Positions 24,317 through 36,949 of a stretch of 64,000 nucleotides of DNA are shown piece after piece. The DNA is from Dreissena polymorpha (taxonomy: Eukaryota; Mollusca; Bivalvia; Myida; Dreissenidae). The stretch's first letter is position 1. Every line of letters begins with the position of its first letter. The notes under the pieces are model-generated. The model was not told the DNA's origin. It did no database searches and saw only the letters and a list, made by a program, of their open reading frames with translations. A program made the translations under genes and the position numbers. The stretch spans positions 84,120,696-84,184,695 of the forward strand of contig NC_068356.1 in NCBI RefSeq assembly GCF_020536995.1, in the 5' to 3' direction.

Positions 24317-25049
24317 ACTTGTGTATACAACTTTTTCCTTTAATTATCCCCATGCTTTTTTAAAAGCGTGGGGATATTGTGGTTATCTCCGCCGTCCGTC
24401 TGTCTGTCGTGGCCACTATCTCCTCCTACACTATAAGCACTAGAACCTTGAAACTTACACACATGGTAGTTATGAGCATATGTGCGACCCTGCACTATCT
24501 TGAATTTTGATCTGACCCCTGGGTCAAAAGGAATGGGGGTTGTGGCGGGGCCCATAGGGACTGTAAGTAAAAATATTCTATTATACTACATATATTTACA
24601 AGGGATACAACTGTGAAAATTCCTGCACACAACCATGGTTTAAACAATACCGAAAAATTTGCTTCCCAATGCAATAAATACACCAATTAAACTGTATTAC
24701 AACAGCCAAGACATTTATCTTTCAGAAAATAATACATTTGGCAATAAAGTACAAGCTTTTCATTGAACTAAGAGAGAAAGTTTCATTCAAAATGCTCAAA
24801 AATCCTTACTTGCAGGGTTCGACATTAACTTTTTTTACTGCCAGACCATCGGACCAGCTCCTCTTACAATTTACTAGCCCTAATCTGATGTCTACTAGAC
24901 CATAAATGACATAGCAAATAAACAGAATTGTGTCGTGTAACTGTTTAATCAGGTTTTATCAGAAAATAATTAGTGAACACAAGAAAGTTATTTTGATGCA
25001 CAGAGTAAAAAATAAAATAAAACTTTTTAACAACACAAATTGTTTGTTA

Positions 25050-26371
25050 TCCCCACGCTTTTTGAAAAAAAGGTGGGGATATTGTGAATTATCTCCGCCG
25101 TCCGTCCGTCCGTCCGTCCTGGCCACTATCTCCTCCTACACTAAAAGCACTAGAACCTTGAAACTTACACACATGGTAGCTATGAGCATATGTGCGACCC
25201 TGCACTATTTGGAATTTTGATCTGACCCCTGGGTCAAAAGTTATAGCGGTTGGGGTGGGGCCGCGTCAGAAATTTTCACTCATTTTTTTAGGTTATTTTA
25301 CATTTACTTCTTTATTTCTACACCGATTCACTTCAAATTGATACTGGACCTCTCTTATGACAATACGGTCAATCTCAACCATGCATGGCCCCATTCCCAA
25401 CCCTGGGGCGCCCCGCCCACATAGGCCACACCCACCAAAAATTTCCATTTACTATAATTTTTTCATTTCTACACGGATTCACTTCAAATTGATACTGAAC
25501 TTTTGTTATGACATTAGGGTCAATCTCAACTATGCATGGCCCCAATCCCAACCCTGGGGCGCCCGCCCACATAGGCCACACCCACCAAAAAATTCCATTT
25601 ACTATATTTTTTTCATTTCTACACAGATTCACTTCAAATTGATACTGAACTTCTCTTATGACATTTAGGGTCAATCTCAACTATGCATGGCCCCATAACC
25701 AACCCTGGGGCCCCCGCCCACATAGACCACACCCACCCAAAATTGCCTTTACTATAATTTCTTCATTTCTACACCGATTCACTTCAAATTGATATTGAAC
25801 TTCTCTTATGACAATACAGTCAATCTCAACTATGCATGGCCCCATTACCAACCCTGGGGCGCCCCGCCCACATAGACCACACCCACCCAAAATTGCCTTT
25901 TACTATAATTTCTTCATTTCTACACCGATTCACTTCAAATTGATACTGAACCTCTCTTATGACAATACGGTCAATCTCAACTATGCATGGCCCCATTACC
26001 AACCCTGGGGCCCCGCCCACATAGACCACACCCGCCCAAAATTGCCTTTTACTATAATTTCTTCATTTCTACACCGATTCACTTCAAATTGATACTGAAC
26101 TTCTCTTATGACAATACGGTCAATCTCAACTATGCATGGCACAATTACCAACCCTGGGGCGCCCTGCCCACATATGTCACACCCACCCAAAATTGCCTTT
26201 TACTATAACTTCTTCATTTCTACACCAATTCACTTCTAATTGATGATGAACTTCTCTTATGACAATACGGTCAATCTCAGCTATGCATGGCCCCATTACC
26301 AACCCTGGGGCACACCTAGGTCAAACATTCGGCGTGGGGATACGCGTCGGCCTCTGCCGCGCCATTTCTAG
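25050..26371 (+). mobile_element. Non-autonomous Helitron with 150-bp core repeats, copy 2
   Basis: It begins A|TCCCCACGC with a hairpin (CCCCACGC...GTGGGG), then GTCC repeated four times, a CTATCTCCTCCTACACTA block, and seven copies of a 150-bp unit containing ACTTCAAATTGATACTGAAC and AACTATGCATGGCCCCATTA. The 3' end has the hairpin CGGCCTCTGCCG and CCATTTCTAG|T. The AT target site is intact. The many overlapping frames in this region are products of the repeat unit, not genes. Confidence 0.9.
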
Positions 26372-26734
26372 TTGTAATTTCACTGTTTATCGACAGTTAA
26401 ACAAATGATGTCTGTACAGCAGGTGACATTTATTAAACGTTATCAAATTCTGGCCTCCTTGACTGCTGTGCTCCATGCTACCACAGCTCCAATGCCCTTT
26501 TCCATCATAATCTTTGCCAGTTTTACCGTCGGATTTTTCTTTATTAACTTATTTGTCGGACGAAAATCCAATCTTGAACAAAGTCACTCTTTAAATTACA
26601 TTCTCTCGTCTTCTACGCCAAGATGTTTACATTGACGATACCGATTTTTGATAGAAGTCGTAAAAACATGATGTAAAGTTCTACGACACTGCAGAAAATC
26701 ATTAACTATTTCAGTGCTGGAACCGAATTTTGAA

Positions 26735-26917
26735 GGTCTTTGAAAACAGTTTGCATCCAGATGAGATGCCACAGAACGTGGCGTCTCATCTGGATCCAAA
26801 CTGTTTGCTATTCTGATAGTATTCTTTGAAAAAAATTGAAGAAAATGCTAATTTTAGAAATTCAGCAGACAACATTTTAGCAGAGTACAAATTTCCCAGC
26901 ATGCAAAGGGTTAATAT
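26735..26917. mobile_element. Fragment of the palindromic TTAA MITE
   Basis: GATGAGATGCCACAGAACGT and GGCGTCTCATCTGGATCCAA form a foldback like the one at 57,846-57,915; the segment ends in AAAGGGTTAA. The other end was not located. Confidence 0.65.
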
Positions 26918-28824
26918 TCATGACAACTTTACCAATGGAAACAAGCTATTTCTGCGGGAAGCTCTCCTTCGCGTCTAAAAATAGCGATGAACCATGTGAA
27001 TGCTCCGCGTTTATTTATATACGCTAGTTTTGTTCTGATGTAAATAATGGATACAATAGTTATTTTACACATTAAGAGAAAAAGGTTTTCGGTTAGTTAT
27101 AGTTATATGAATCAGTATAGATTTTGTATGTACGACCAGTCGGACAAGCTAGCCCACAGTTTTACTAGCCCGACCACCGATCTTACTAGACAATGTCTGT
27201 CGGACGTGCCTTAGTGTCGAACCCTGACTTGGACACAGGTGTGCACAGCTGAAAACAGAATTAATTTTCGTATTCCTTTGTTATAAAGCTCTTTTGCTGG
27301 TACATATTCCTTGGATATTTTTTTTTTCATAGTAAAATAGAACATAATTACTATTTAGTGAGCATATTTTGCTAGAAATTCATATCAATCTGCTTCAATT
27401 TCACAATGACAATGTTTTACTTTCATTTTGGATAGTTCACATGTATTTCTAACATGCGATTTGATTAGTTGAAATTCCACTGCAGTAATAAATCCAGCCA
27501 TTCACGTTCCACGTAACATTACCTGACAAATTGCATACAAATCCTTGAAGATAGTAGAAATGTAAACAAATTTAATATTTACGGTGTTTTACATATATGC
27601 AGTTACATGCAATTATGGAAGGTGTCTACTTTGATTAATAAAGTGTCTATGGATAATAAAACAAGGTAAAATTTGCTCAACTTCTCTGTAATTATTAAAT
27701 TATGAAACAAAATGTGTCAAAGTGGGTGTGCACACCTGTGTCGCATTTTGAAAAATTTACCGTTTTTCATGAAACTTTCGTTTCAAACACAACTATGAAC
27801 ACTTTTACTGCTATAAACATAGTTATTATCTGATAGATAAATGTCTGAGCTGTTGTTATACAGTTTTTTTGGTGTAAAATTATTGCTTTTGGAAGCGATT
27901 TTTTTGCTATTGTTCAGACCATGATGTTGTGCAGGAAATTTGACAGTTGTATCCCTTGTATATATGTATATAGTATAATAGAGTATTTTTTACCTAACGA
28001 TCCCTGTGGCGGGGCCGGGTCAGAGATTTTCACTCATTTTTTTAGGTTATTTTACTATCATTTCTTCATTTCTACACCGATTGTCTTCAAATTGATACCG
28101 AACCTCTCTTATGACAATACGGTCAATCTCAACTATGCATGGCCCCATTACCAACCCTGGGGCGCCCCGCCCACATAGGCCACGCTCACCCAAAATTGCA
28201 GTTTTACTATAAATTCTTACTTTCTACACTGATTCACTTCAAATTGATACTGAACCTTTCTTATGACAATATGGTCAATCTCAGCTATGCATGGCCCCAT
28301 TACCAACCCTGGGGCACCCCGCCCACATAGGCCACGCCCACCCAAAATTGCCTTTTACTATAATTTCTTCATCTCTACACCGATTCACTTCAAATTGATA
28401 CTGAACCTCTTTTATGACAATACAGTCAATCTCAACTATGCATGGCCCCATTACCAACCCTGGGGGGCCCTGCCCACATAGGCCACGCCCACCCTAAATT
28501 GCTGTTACTATAATTTTTTCATTTCTACACCGATTTACTTCAAATTGATACTGAACCACTCTTATGACAATACGGTAAATCTCAACTATGTATGGCCCCA
28601 TTAACAACCCTGAGGCACCCCGCCCACATAGGCCACACCCATCCAAAATTGCCTTTTACTATAATTTCTTCATTTCTACAATTTACATCTAATTGATACT
28701 GAACTTCTCTTATGACAATACGGTCAATCTCAACTATGCATGGCCCCATTACCAACCCTAGGGCGCCCCTGGGTCAAACATGCGGCGTGGGGATACGTGT
28801 CGGCCTCTGCCAAGCCATTTCTAG

Positions 28825-29512
28825 TAATTGTTGAATTTGAGTTGCAATAATATGAGGTTAAATTGTATTTACACTTATATGTATCATAAATATGGCTGGG
28901 CCAAGTGTGAGGTTGAGCGCTCTTGAACTGGTTTAAACCCTCAATGCTTTGTTATTGACCGTTCCAGGGCGGTGAACCCAGCTTTATTCTTCTACGGCGC
29001 CCATCAATGTGTGTACGTTGTTTCGTATTGTGCTGTTTTGTACTGTTTTGGCAATTGGTCATTTGCCTTTAATAAAGGATCAACAAATTGTATATAACAA
29101 GAATACAATACTGCTCAAGCAGCTGGATTTGCACTTCTTTATAATTATTGTGTACAGATAAAATTATTGCTAATCATGTAATTTGTAAGACATTGTTTTT
29201 TATGTAAAGAGAATTTACCCATCTAACACATAGAAGTTGTGTTATGGTTTGAACATTTTTGACAATCACATGGCTAATATCTGAATGGAGCTTTTCTTAA
29301 ACAACATATTGACTTCAAACTTTAAAGGCATTTAAAACATGTTTTATGTTTCACTTTTAAAATCAAAACATAAAGACTTGCTAACAAGTTTATGTAATAA
29401 AATTAACACATATGCATATTTGTTTAGAAATGACTCTTAGGTATTAGTTAAATTTGTGACAAAGGTCTAGTTTTGTGTTACTTAAAAAAAATTGAACATT
29501 TGCTCATTTGTT
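28825..29512. other. No gene seen
   Basis: AT-rich sequence. A block around 28,885-29,085 (GGTTTAAACCCTCAATGC to TGCCTTTAATAAAGG) looks like a worn interspersed repeat, but I have no second copy in the window. Confidence 0.4.
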
Positions 29513-29733
29513 AGCTCGACTATTATATATGAAATATATATAGTGGAGCTATCCTACTCACCCCAGCGTGGTTGTGCTCGTGAGCGTTCCTGTGAGCGTT
29601 GGAATGTTAACGTTTGCATACCACCTCAAATATTTTCAATGTCCCTTGACATTTTGCTTTCATATTTTGCAAACTTTTTACCAACATGACCCCAATCTAT
29701 AAACAAGAGCAGACAACTGTAACAAGCATTTTT
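29513..29733 (+). mobile_element. Helentron-like family F5, 5' part
   Basis: The 5' hairpin AGCTCGACTATTATATATG...TATATATAGTGGAGCT (29,513-29,550) is followed by GCGTTCCTGTGAGCGTT and text such as CCTTGACATTTTGCTTTCAT. The element is cut at CAAGCATT, where family F2 begins. A second copy starts at 32,595. Confidence 0.75.
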
Positions 29734-30370
29734 ATGCCCCCTTTCGAAGAAAAGGGGGTATATAGTTTTCGCACTTTCCATCAGTCAGTCTGTCTGTCAG
29801 TCTGTCACACTTTTCGTGTCCGCTCTCTATTTCAAATAGTTTTCATCCCATCTTTACGAAAGTTGGTCAGAAGTTTTATCTAGACAATATCTAGGTCAAG
29901 TTCGAATATGGGTCATGCCGGGTCAAAAACTAGGTTACGGGGTCGAAAAAACAAATCCAAGGGAAGTAATAAGCTTTAAATGGACATAATTATCTGACCT
30001 GCCAAATTATATATCTTTGTTAAATAAATCAAAGCTGGGAAGTAGGTGGCATTGTGTTTCTGACAAACACATCGTGGTAAAAGGTCAAGGTCATCCTTCA
30101 AGTTCTATGGTCAAAAATACAAATCCAAGGGAAGTAATAATCTTTATAGGGAGATAATTATTCAATATTGAACATAGCAACTTGATATTTGGCATGCGTG
30201 TGTATCTCGTGGAGCTGCACATTTTGAGTGGTGAATCTACAGTCATGGTAGTGGCTTTTAATTGTTTGCTACTAAAAATAGAGATTTATGAGAGACAATT
30301 ATTTTCAAGGGAAGTAATTTATATAATTATAAATCTCAGATTATATATTTCCTTACTAAGAATTTAAGTT
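29734..30370 (+). mobile_element. Helentron-like family F2, 3' end missing
   Basis: The 5' hairpin TATGCCCCCTTTCGAAG.AAAGGGGGTATA is followed by GTCTGTCTGTCAGTCTGTCA and the core text TTCATCCCATCTTTACGAAA and CAAGTTCGAATATGGGTCAT. It fades out near 30,370 without the terminal hairpin. Confidence 0.8.
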
Positions 30371-30518
30371 CTTTTCACAGCTACTATACAGATTTTTTAT
30401 TTTGATTATTTATAACTCAAATGATTGATTTGTCAAAGGTTTTTTTTTATGATATAATTATCATTTCTTTCCTGTTCTAATTTATGAATGGTAGGGTTTA
30501 TTACATACCTGTGGACTT

Positions 30519-31758
30519 CAGGGACTATCTAATTTCGCTCTAACGCCCGTGATATCACCCTACTAGCCCAGAAAAGCGAAGATCAAATCGCCCGATTTTT
30601 TAGTAAACAAGACCGGAAAAGCGAAAATCAAGCCGCCCAATTATTATTGCCAATGCATGCTGCCGTCCGCAGGCGATTAGCAAGTTTGTTATTTGTTGTT
30701 TATCTAACGGTTACACAATTTACCCCCCCCCCCCCCCGGCACGGATCGTTAATTGACTGTGACAAAGCAGTCTCTTAATAATGGTATCTATAACAACACA
30801 CTCGTGCCTCTTCACGCGTGCCGTAAGTTGTTTAATGATAACGTGATAATTGATTGACCATCCGATAATTGCAGGTTTTTTTTCGCATACGGCACGGTAA
30901 AAGAAAGTCGGCTAAAATAATTAAAGAAAAACAAAATTGATCAAAGGTCTATTAATTACGTAGATCCACTATTAAGTCCAGCAAGTTTTGTCAGTTTGTT
31001 AATCCAACGATGATTACGAGTATTAAACACCCGTCTTATATAAACTGGAATCACAGTTCATTTTTTATACTAACAAGTCATAATACTACACATAAACATT
31101 GAGAAAACACGTTTCCTCAATTAGATGTAAATTATCCGAGTAGAATTAAATTGCTACGTCATGACCATCGACATTGCAAATGGCGGACGTATTGTAACAT
31201 TTAACCCGCGTTCAATTCAAAGCTGGCGATTCAAATTACAAGTAATGGTGATTAAATAATGGAGAAATCATTAACTGGATTTAACAAACATTTGATAAGA
31301 TTTGTTAAACCAGATAACAACGAGGACAATTTGGATTATTAAAGTAAAACAGGTAACGCATTCTTAAGTGTACATATTTCGGACATGTATAGACTATAGT
31401 ATTTGGATAAATAGTAATAGATGTTCTATGCATTACGATTGTGTTTTGTTACAAAAGCTATCATAGGGATGATGGTAATATAATGACGATACATGTGATG
31501 AAAAGATGCTACCGGTACATATCTTTAACGTGTTAAATGACTTAAATGTGTCATGATGAAGTAGATTTAAATGAGAATTTATTGTTTTCTTTTACATATA
31601 AACATAGTATCATGATAGAAATAATAAATGTTGTGAAATGAACATGTTTTGTTTTTGATAATGTTTGCACAAATGTCTCCCTGATTTCCCAGACTTCTCC
31701 CTGTTTCGGAAAAAGGAGAAGTCACTTCTCCCTATTTTAAGGCCAAGGGTAGTCCCTG
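30519..31758. mobile_element. TIR element with 5-bp TSD (GACTT)
   Basis: The ends CAGGGACTATC and GGGTAGTCCCTG are inverted, and GACTT flanks both sides (30,514-30,518; 31,759-31,763). The interior is AT-rich with a C-run near 30,725; no transposase is seen. It belongs to the same structural class as the elements at 11,161, 24,813, 34,231 and 41,842. Confidence 0.8.
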
Positions 31759-31763
31759 GACTT

Positions 31764-32439
31764 ATGTCCATAGATACATGATGAACTCTTGCTATGATCT
31801 CTTTGATAAACCACAGGCCTTGGTTGTCAGTGATAGTGCTGCAACAATACGCCAAAAACCGTATTGCAATATATTGTCAGTACAAAAATCTGTATTGCAA
31901 TATATTGCAATTTATTGCTAACTTGTACCAGAATAATAACTCGCGAGCTAATCACCCAAACCATTTAATTACATGAACATAACCTTTTCGTCTGCTATTT
32001 AGAGAACTATTATAAAGGCTGACAAGAAGAATAATAACTGGAAAGAGGTCGTGTAACTCATCAGAATGTTGTTACTTAATATTTGTTTTGATCATTATTA
32101 TTCTGTTTATAATAACATCAATTTACATTTTGATTATGTAATTAATTGTGTAGTTATATTTGTATTTCCATAAGCTTCATCTTAAATTTAACAGTGTGAC
32201 ATGCAAAAGGAGATCTTGCGGACTCCCATGTAACAACTGTACTCCGTATAATAAACTTTTTAGAATGCTATTTTTACGCAACAATTTATTTTTACTCAAC
32301 AGTAAACACCGATTTGTTTTGTTTACCTTGATATCATTATTTCGGATGGCTTTTCTGTACGAAATGTGGATTGTTGCAGCACTAGTCAGTGATGTCTGAC
32401 TTGGTCATTTTTGACGGTCAACAGACCCCCCCCCCCCAC
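31764..32439. other. No gene seen
   Basis: Contains a worn repeat GTATTGCAATATATTGNNA (twice, 31,859-31,920) and otherwise AT-rich sequence. Confidence 0.4.
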
Positions 32440-32574
32440 GGTTTGATTGGACAAAATCCAAGGGAAGTAATAAGCTTTCAAGGGAGATTATTTCTACACC
32501 TGCCAAATGATAGAAATTTTATTTCAAAGCGGCGCAGTAGGGGCATTGTGTTTCTGACGAGCACATCTCTTGTT
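32440..32574 (+). mobile_element. Helentron-like family F2, 3' tail only
   Basis: CCAAGGGAAGTAATAAGCTT and CAAAGCGGCGCAGTAGG are followed by the terminal hairpin (GTGTTTCTGACGAGCACA) and TCTCTTGTT. Confidence 0.8.
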
Positions 32575-32594
32575 TACGAATTATTGCCCTTTTT

Positions 32595-33023
32595 AGCTCT
32601 ACTATTATATACGAAATATATATAGTGGAGCTATCCTACTCAACCCGGCGTCGGCATGAGCGTGCAAATGTTAAAGTTTGCGTACCACCCTAAATATTTC
32701 CTATGTCCCTTGACATATTGCTTTAATATTTTGCATACTTCTTAACCAACATGACCCCAACCTATAAACAAGAGCAGACAACTGTATCAAGCATTTTGTA
32801 AGAATTATGGCCCTTTTTCACTTAAAATATGCATATTATTGATAAATCTATGTTAAAGTTTGCATACCACCTCAAATATTTTCAATGTCCCTTGACATAT
32901 TGCTTTCATATTTTTCAAACTTCTTTACCAACATGACCCAAATATATAAACAAGAGCAGCCAACTGTATCAAGCATTTTGTAAAAATTATTGCCCATTTT
33001 TGTCTTAGTATTTTATTGTTTTT
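32595..33023 (+). mobile_element. Helentron-like family F5, second copy
   Basis: The 5' hairpin at 32,595-32,632 is followed by a duplicated core of about 190 bp with CCTTGACATATTGCTTTMAT and AACAAGAGCAGMCAACTGTA. It is cut by family F6 at 33,024. Confidence 0.8.
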
Positions 33024-35498
33024 AGCTCACCTGTCACAAGTGACATGGTGAGCTTAAGTGACCATGTGATGTCTGGCGTCCGTTGTGGGTGTGTGTATGC
33101 ATGTGTCCGTCAACAATTTGTTTGTGTAGACAGTAGAGGTCACAGTTTTCATCCGATCTTTATGAAATTTGGTCAGAATGTTTATCTTGATTAAATCTGG
33201 GTTGGGATTGTATTTGGGTCATCTGGGGTCAAAAACTAGGTCACTAGGTCAAAAATAGAAAAACCTCGTGTAGACAATTGAGGTCGCAGTTTTCATCCAA
33301 TCTTTATGAAATTCGGTCAGAATGTTTATCTTGATGAAATCTGGGTTGGGATTGTATTTGTGTCATCTGGGGTCAAAAACTAGGTCACTAGGTCAAATAA
33401 TAGAAAACCCGTCAACAATTTGTTTGTGTAGACAGTAGAGGTCACAGTTTTCATCCAATCTTTATGAAATTTGGTCAAAATGTTTATCTTTATGAAATCT
33501 GGGTTGGGATTGTATTTGGGTCATCTGGGGTCAAAAACTAGGTCACTAGGTCAAAAACTAGGTCACTAGGTCAAATAATAGAAAAACCTTGTGTAGACAA
33601 TAGAGGTCGCAGTTTTCATCCAATCTTTATGAAATTTGGTCAGAATGTTTATCTTGATGAAATCTGGGTTGGGATCGTATTTGGGTCATCTGGGGTCAAA
33701 AACTAGGTCAAATAATAGAACAACCTTGTGTAGACAATAGAGGTCACAGTTTTCATCCAATCTTTATGAAATTTGGTCAGAATGTTTGTCTTGATGAAAT
33801 CTGGGTTAGGATTGTATTTGGGTCATCTGGGGTCAACATCTAGGTCACTAGGTCAAATAATAGAAAATCCTTGTGTAGTCAATAGAAGTCACAATTTTCA
33901 TCCAATCTTTTTAAAATTTGATCAGAATGTTTATCTTGATGAAATCTGGGTTGGGATTGTATTTGGGTCATTTTGGGTTAAAAACTAGGTCACTAAGTCA
34001 AATAAAAGAAAAACCTTGTGTAGACAGTAATGGTCACAGTTTTCATCAAATCTTTATGAAATATGGTCAGAATGTTTATCTTGATAAAATTGGGATTTGG
34101 ATTGTATTTGGGTCATCTGGGGTCAGAAACCAGGTCACTAGGTCAAATCATAGAAAACCCTTGTGAAGACAATAGAGGTCACAGTTTTCATCAGATCTTA
34201 TTTAAATATTGTCAGAATGCTTGTCTTGTTCAGGGGACAAAAATATTCATATATTCATAAACTGCACTCGTCCTGCAGGACGAGTGCATTAAAATTTTCA
34301 CTCGTCCTGCAAACACACGCACTCGTCTTTTAAATATGTGTGAAATAAAGATTGCAAAGGGCTGATATGACTTATAAAATTTCCTAAAGTATATCACTGC
34401 TAAGCAGTGAAATAAGTTACTTTATTTATGAGGAACACAAAATAAATAATTTTTTCTAATGCTCGCGTGCTTTCAGTTTCGGACGTTTGAACATCGCCCC
34501 CGCCCCCTTTTAAGAACGCTCGTATGTCAGACATTTTTCAAACGAAATTCAGACTGGTTTAAATCTGGTTTAAAACCGTACTTCGCGCTTAAATAATTCT
34601 TTAAAAGTCAATACTAACAGTGACTGCAGTCGCATGGTTCCCTGTCAACATGTACGCGCAAAGCTTACACCAAAAAGCCAATATTTACTCGGGACACAAG
34701 TCTCGCATAACAACGCGCACCTGCTGTATAAAATTTACAATTTCCGGTTCATTCGCATTCTACTTTCGGAATAGATATGCTTTTAGAAAATGATTTTATT
34801 AAATGAAAAATAGTCTTACTGGTCAGAAAATTCATTTTTTAACATTAGCTTTTTTTCACTCGTCCTGTAGGACGAGAGCTTTAGGGAAATTCACTCGTCC
34901 TTTCAAGATTTCACTCGTCAATACGAGCGGACGAGTGGAATTTTTGTCCCCTGTTGTTAAAATCTGTGTTAGGATTGAATTAAGGTCATCTAAGGTCAAA
35001 AACTAAGTCACTGGGTCAAATTAAAAAACAACTTTTGTAGAAGTAGAGGTCACAGTTTTCCTCCAAACTAATTAAATTTAATTAATTAAATTTGGCCAGA
35101 ATGTTAATCTTGATTACATCTGGGTTGGCATTGTATTTGGGTCATCTGTGGTCAAAAACTAGGTCACTAGGTCAAATCATAGAAAAACCTTGTGTAGACA
35201 ATAGAGGTCATAGTCTTCATCTGGTCTTAATGAAGTATGGTAAGAATGTTTATCTTGATAATATCTGATTTTGGATCGTATATGGGTCATCTGGGGTCAA
35301 AAATTAGGTCACCGGGCCAATTCTAGTAAAACCTTGTGTAGATGAAAGAGGTCACAGTTTTCATCACGTCTTAATGACATTTTGTCAGAATTTATTAATG
35401 AAATCTTCCTTGGGATTGTATATGGGTCTGATAGAATTTAAGTTGATGCAGCAAGGTTAGTCAGGTGAGCGATTCAGGGCCATCATGGTCCTCTTGTT
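33024..35498 (+). mobile_element. Helentron-like family F6 with about 13 x 145-bp core repeats
   Basis: The 5' hairpin AGCTCACCTGTCACAAGTGA..GGTGAGCT (33,024-33,054) leads to a core unit containing GAGGTCACAGTTTTCATCCA, TCTGGGTTGGGATTGTATTT and CTAGGTCACTAGGTCAAA. The 3' hairpin GGGCCATCATGGTCC (35,477-35,491) plus TCTTGTT ends it. It is interrupted at 34,231-34,953. Confidence 0.9.
34231..34953. mobile_element. TIR element with 5-bp TSD (TTGTT)
   Basis: The ends are inverted CAGGGGACAAAAATWTTC. Subterminal palindromes of CACTCGTCCTGCAGGACGAG type occur near both ends (34,265 and 34,856), each also present inverted. TTGTT flanks both sides (34,226-34,230; 34,954-34,958). It sits in one of the 145-bp repeats of F6; no coding sequence. 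Confidence 0.9.
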
Positions 35499-35504
35499 TG
35501 TGTT

Positions 35505-35800
35505 CAGATCCACTTGACATCAAAAGTATCAAAGCTATTGCTTTCAAACTTCAAATACTTTCTTACTATCATGAGGGTACTGTACGTGGCAAGTTGAATT
35601 TGACCTTGACCTTGGAATGACCTTGACTCTCAAAGTCAATAAATAAATTTTGCTTAAATTGCCATAACTTCTTTATTTATGATAGATTTCATTCATACTT
35701 CGACAAAACAACACTTACCTGACATACCAAAATGGACTCCACCCAAACCATCCCCCAGGCTCCACCCCAGAATCCCCCCAAAGTTCTTCATATTTTGCAT
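35505..35800 (+). mobile_element. Fragment of Helentron-like family F7
   Basis: The sequence from GATCCACTTGACATCAAAAG through ATCAAAGCTATTGCTTTCAA to CCCACCC-type C-rich sequence matches 44,600-44,860 of the full F7 element. Confidence 0.7.
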
Positions 35801-35884
35801 GAAACTTGATACATGGATAGATGGCAATATGGAGATTATGCACGTCATTTCATTTTGTTCCTACGTCAAGAATTCTAGTTGCTC

Positions 35885-36503
35885 TGGCAAAAAGCGTGGG
35901 GATAACAAGAGATTGTCAAGCAATATTGTCCCCTACCGCTGAAACTCCACCATATATGTCAGTAATTTTTTTGTGGTTATCTCCGCTGTCCGTCCATCCG
36001 TCCTGGCCACTATCCCATCCTACACTATAAGCACTAGAACCTTGAAACTTACACACATGGTAGCTATAAGCATAATGTAGACCCTGCACTATTTGGAATT
36101 TTGATCTGACCCCTGGGTCAAAAGTTAAAGGGTTGGGGTGGAGCCAGGTCAGCGATTTTCACTCATTTTTTTATGTTGTTTTACAATAACTTCTTCATTT
36201 CTACACCCATTTACTTCAAATTGATACTGAACATCTCTTATGACAATAAGGTCAATCTCAACTATGCATGGCCCCATTACCAACCCTGAGGCGCCCGGCC
36301 CACATAGAACACGCCCACCCAAAATTGCCTTTTACTATTAATTCTTCATTTCTACACCAACTTACTTCAAATTGATCCTGAGCATATCTTATGACAATAC
36401 GGTCAATCTCAATTGTGTGTGGCCCCGTTATCAACCCTGGGGCGCCCCTTGGTGAAACATTCGGCGAGTGGATACGCGTCGGCCTCTGCAGCGCCATTTC
36501 TAG
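35885..36503 (+). mobile_element. Helitron copy 3, rearranged 5' end
   Basis: From about 35,975 the order GTCCGTCCATCCGTCC, CTACACTATAAGCACTAG, two 150-bp core units, GC hairpin and CCATTTCTAG|T follows copies 1 and 2. Instead of the normal 5' end, an inverted copy of it (AAAAAGCGTGGGGATAAC, 35,890-35,907) lies 70 bp upstream. Confidence 0.75.
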
Positions 36504-36625
36504 TTTTTCTAATTTTTGAAAGATCATCTAATAAATGACCTCACCCCCACATTATACCCCCCTCTCCACCCCACCCCACCCCCACCCAAAAAGAATTATA
36601 AAAAACCAAACAATAATCTTCATTA

Positions 36626-36942
36626 TCCCCCGCCATTGGCGGAGGGATAGTGTTTTGGCGTTGTCCGTCCATCCGTCCGCCCGTCTTTCCGTCCGTCCGG
36701 CACTTTTGTGTCTGGAGCCATATCTTGGAAGTGCTTTGGCGGATAAAATTTAAACTTGGTATGAGTATATATATATATATGGATAATAGGATGATGCACG
36801 CCAAATGGCATTGTACACCATCTGTTAATAACAGAGTCATGGCCCTTTGTATCTTGAAAATATGTTTTTCTGAGTGTCAAATATAACACTTGTGTCCAGA
36901 AACATATTGGCGGGGGATATCAATTCAACGAATTTGCTTGTT
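36626..36942 (+). mobile_element. Helentron-like family F4
   Basis: The 5' hairpin CCCCCGCCATTGGCGGAGGG is followed by a GTCC/GTCY microsatellite. The 3' end has GGCGGGGGATA (inverse of the 5' end), a small ATTCAACGAAT hairpin and TTGCTTGTT. It is about 317 bp and non-coding. Confidence 0.75.
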
Positions 36943-36949
36943 TATTTTG

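Larger units (their letters stand above)
24813..27226. mobile_element. TIR element with 5-bp TSD (ACTTG), interrupted by a Helitron
   Basis: The ends are inverted copies beginning CAGGGTTCGACAYTAA, and the similarity goes on with a TCTACTAGACCATA / TACTAGACAATG type block. ACTTG flanks both ends (24,808-24,812 and 27,227-27,231). It holds Helitron copy 2 and a fragment of the palindromic TTAA MITE. No coding sequence is seen. Confidence 0.85.
24553..28008. mobile_element. hAT-like element with 8-bp TSD (GCGGGGCC), itself interrupted
   Basis: The ends are inverted copies (CATAGGGACTG / CACAGGGATCG), and the similarity continues inward for roughly 250 bp on each side, including GGGATACAACTGT and TTACAACAGC-type blocks. 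GCGGGGCC occurs at 24,545-24,552 and 28,009-28,016. Removing the element restores the Helitron sequence around it. No transposase frame is seen; a later element at 24,813-27,226 makes up most of the length. Confidence 0.9.
24347..28824 (+). mobile_element. Non-autonomous Helitron with 150-bp core repeats, copy 1 (interrupted)
   Basis: The 5' end is A|TCCCCATGC with a short hairpin; next comes a GTCY microsatellite (GTCCGTCTGTCTGTC) and a CTATCTCCTCCTACACTATA block. The 3' part (28,017-28,824) holds about five 150-bp repeats and ends with a GC hairpin and CCATTTCTAG|T. Starting TC, ending CTAG and sitting between A and T is the Helitron signature. The element is split at 24,552/28,009 by an hAT-like insertion. 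No Rep-helicase is present. Confidence 0.85.

Noticed and set aside
25321-28500. Overlapping frames on both strands with PHRPHPPK-type repeats
   Set aside because: They are translations of the 150-bp Helitron core repeat, in more than one frame and on both strands.
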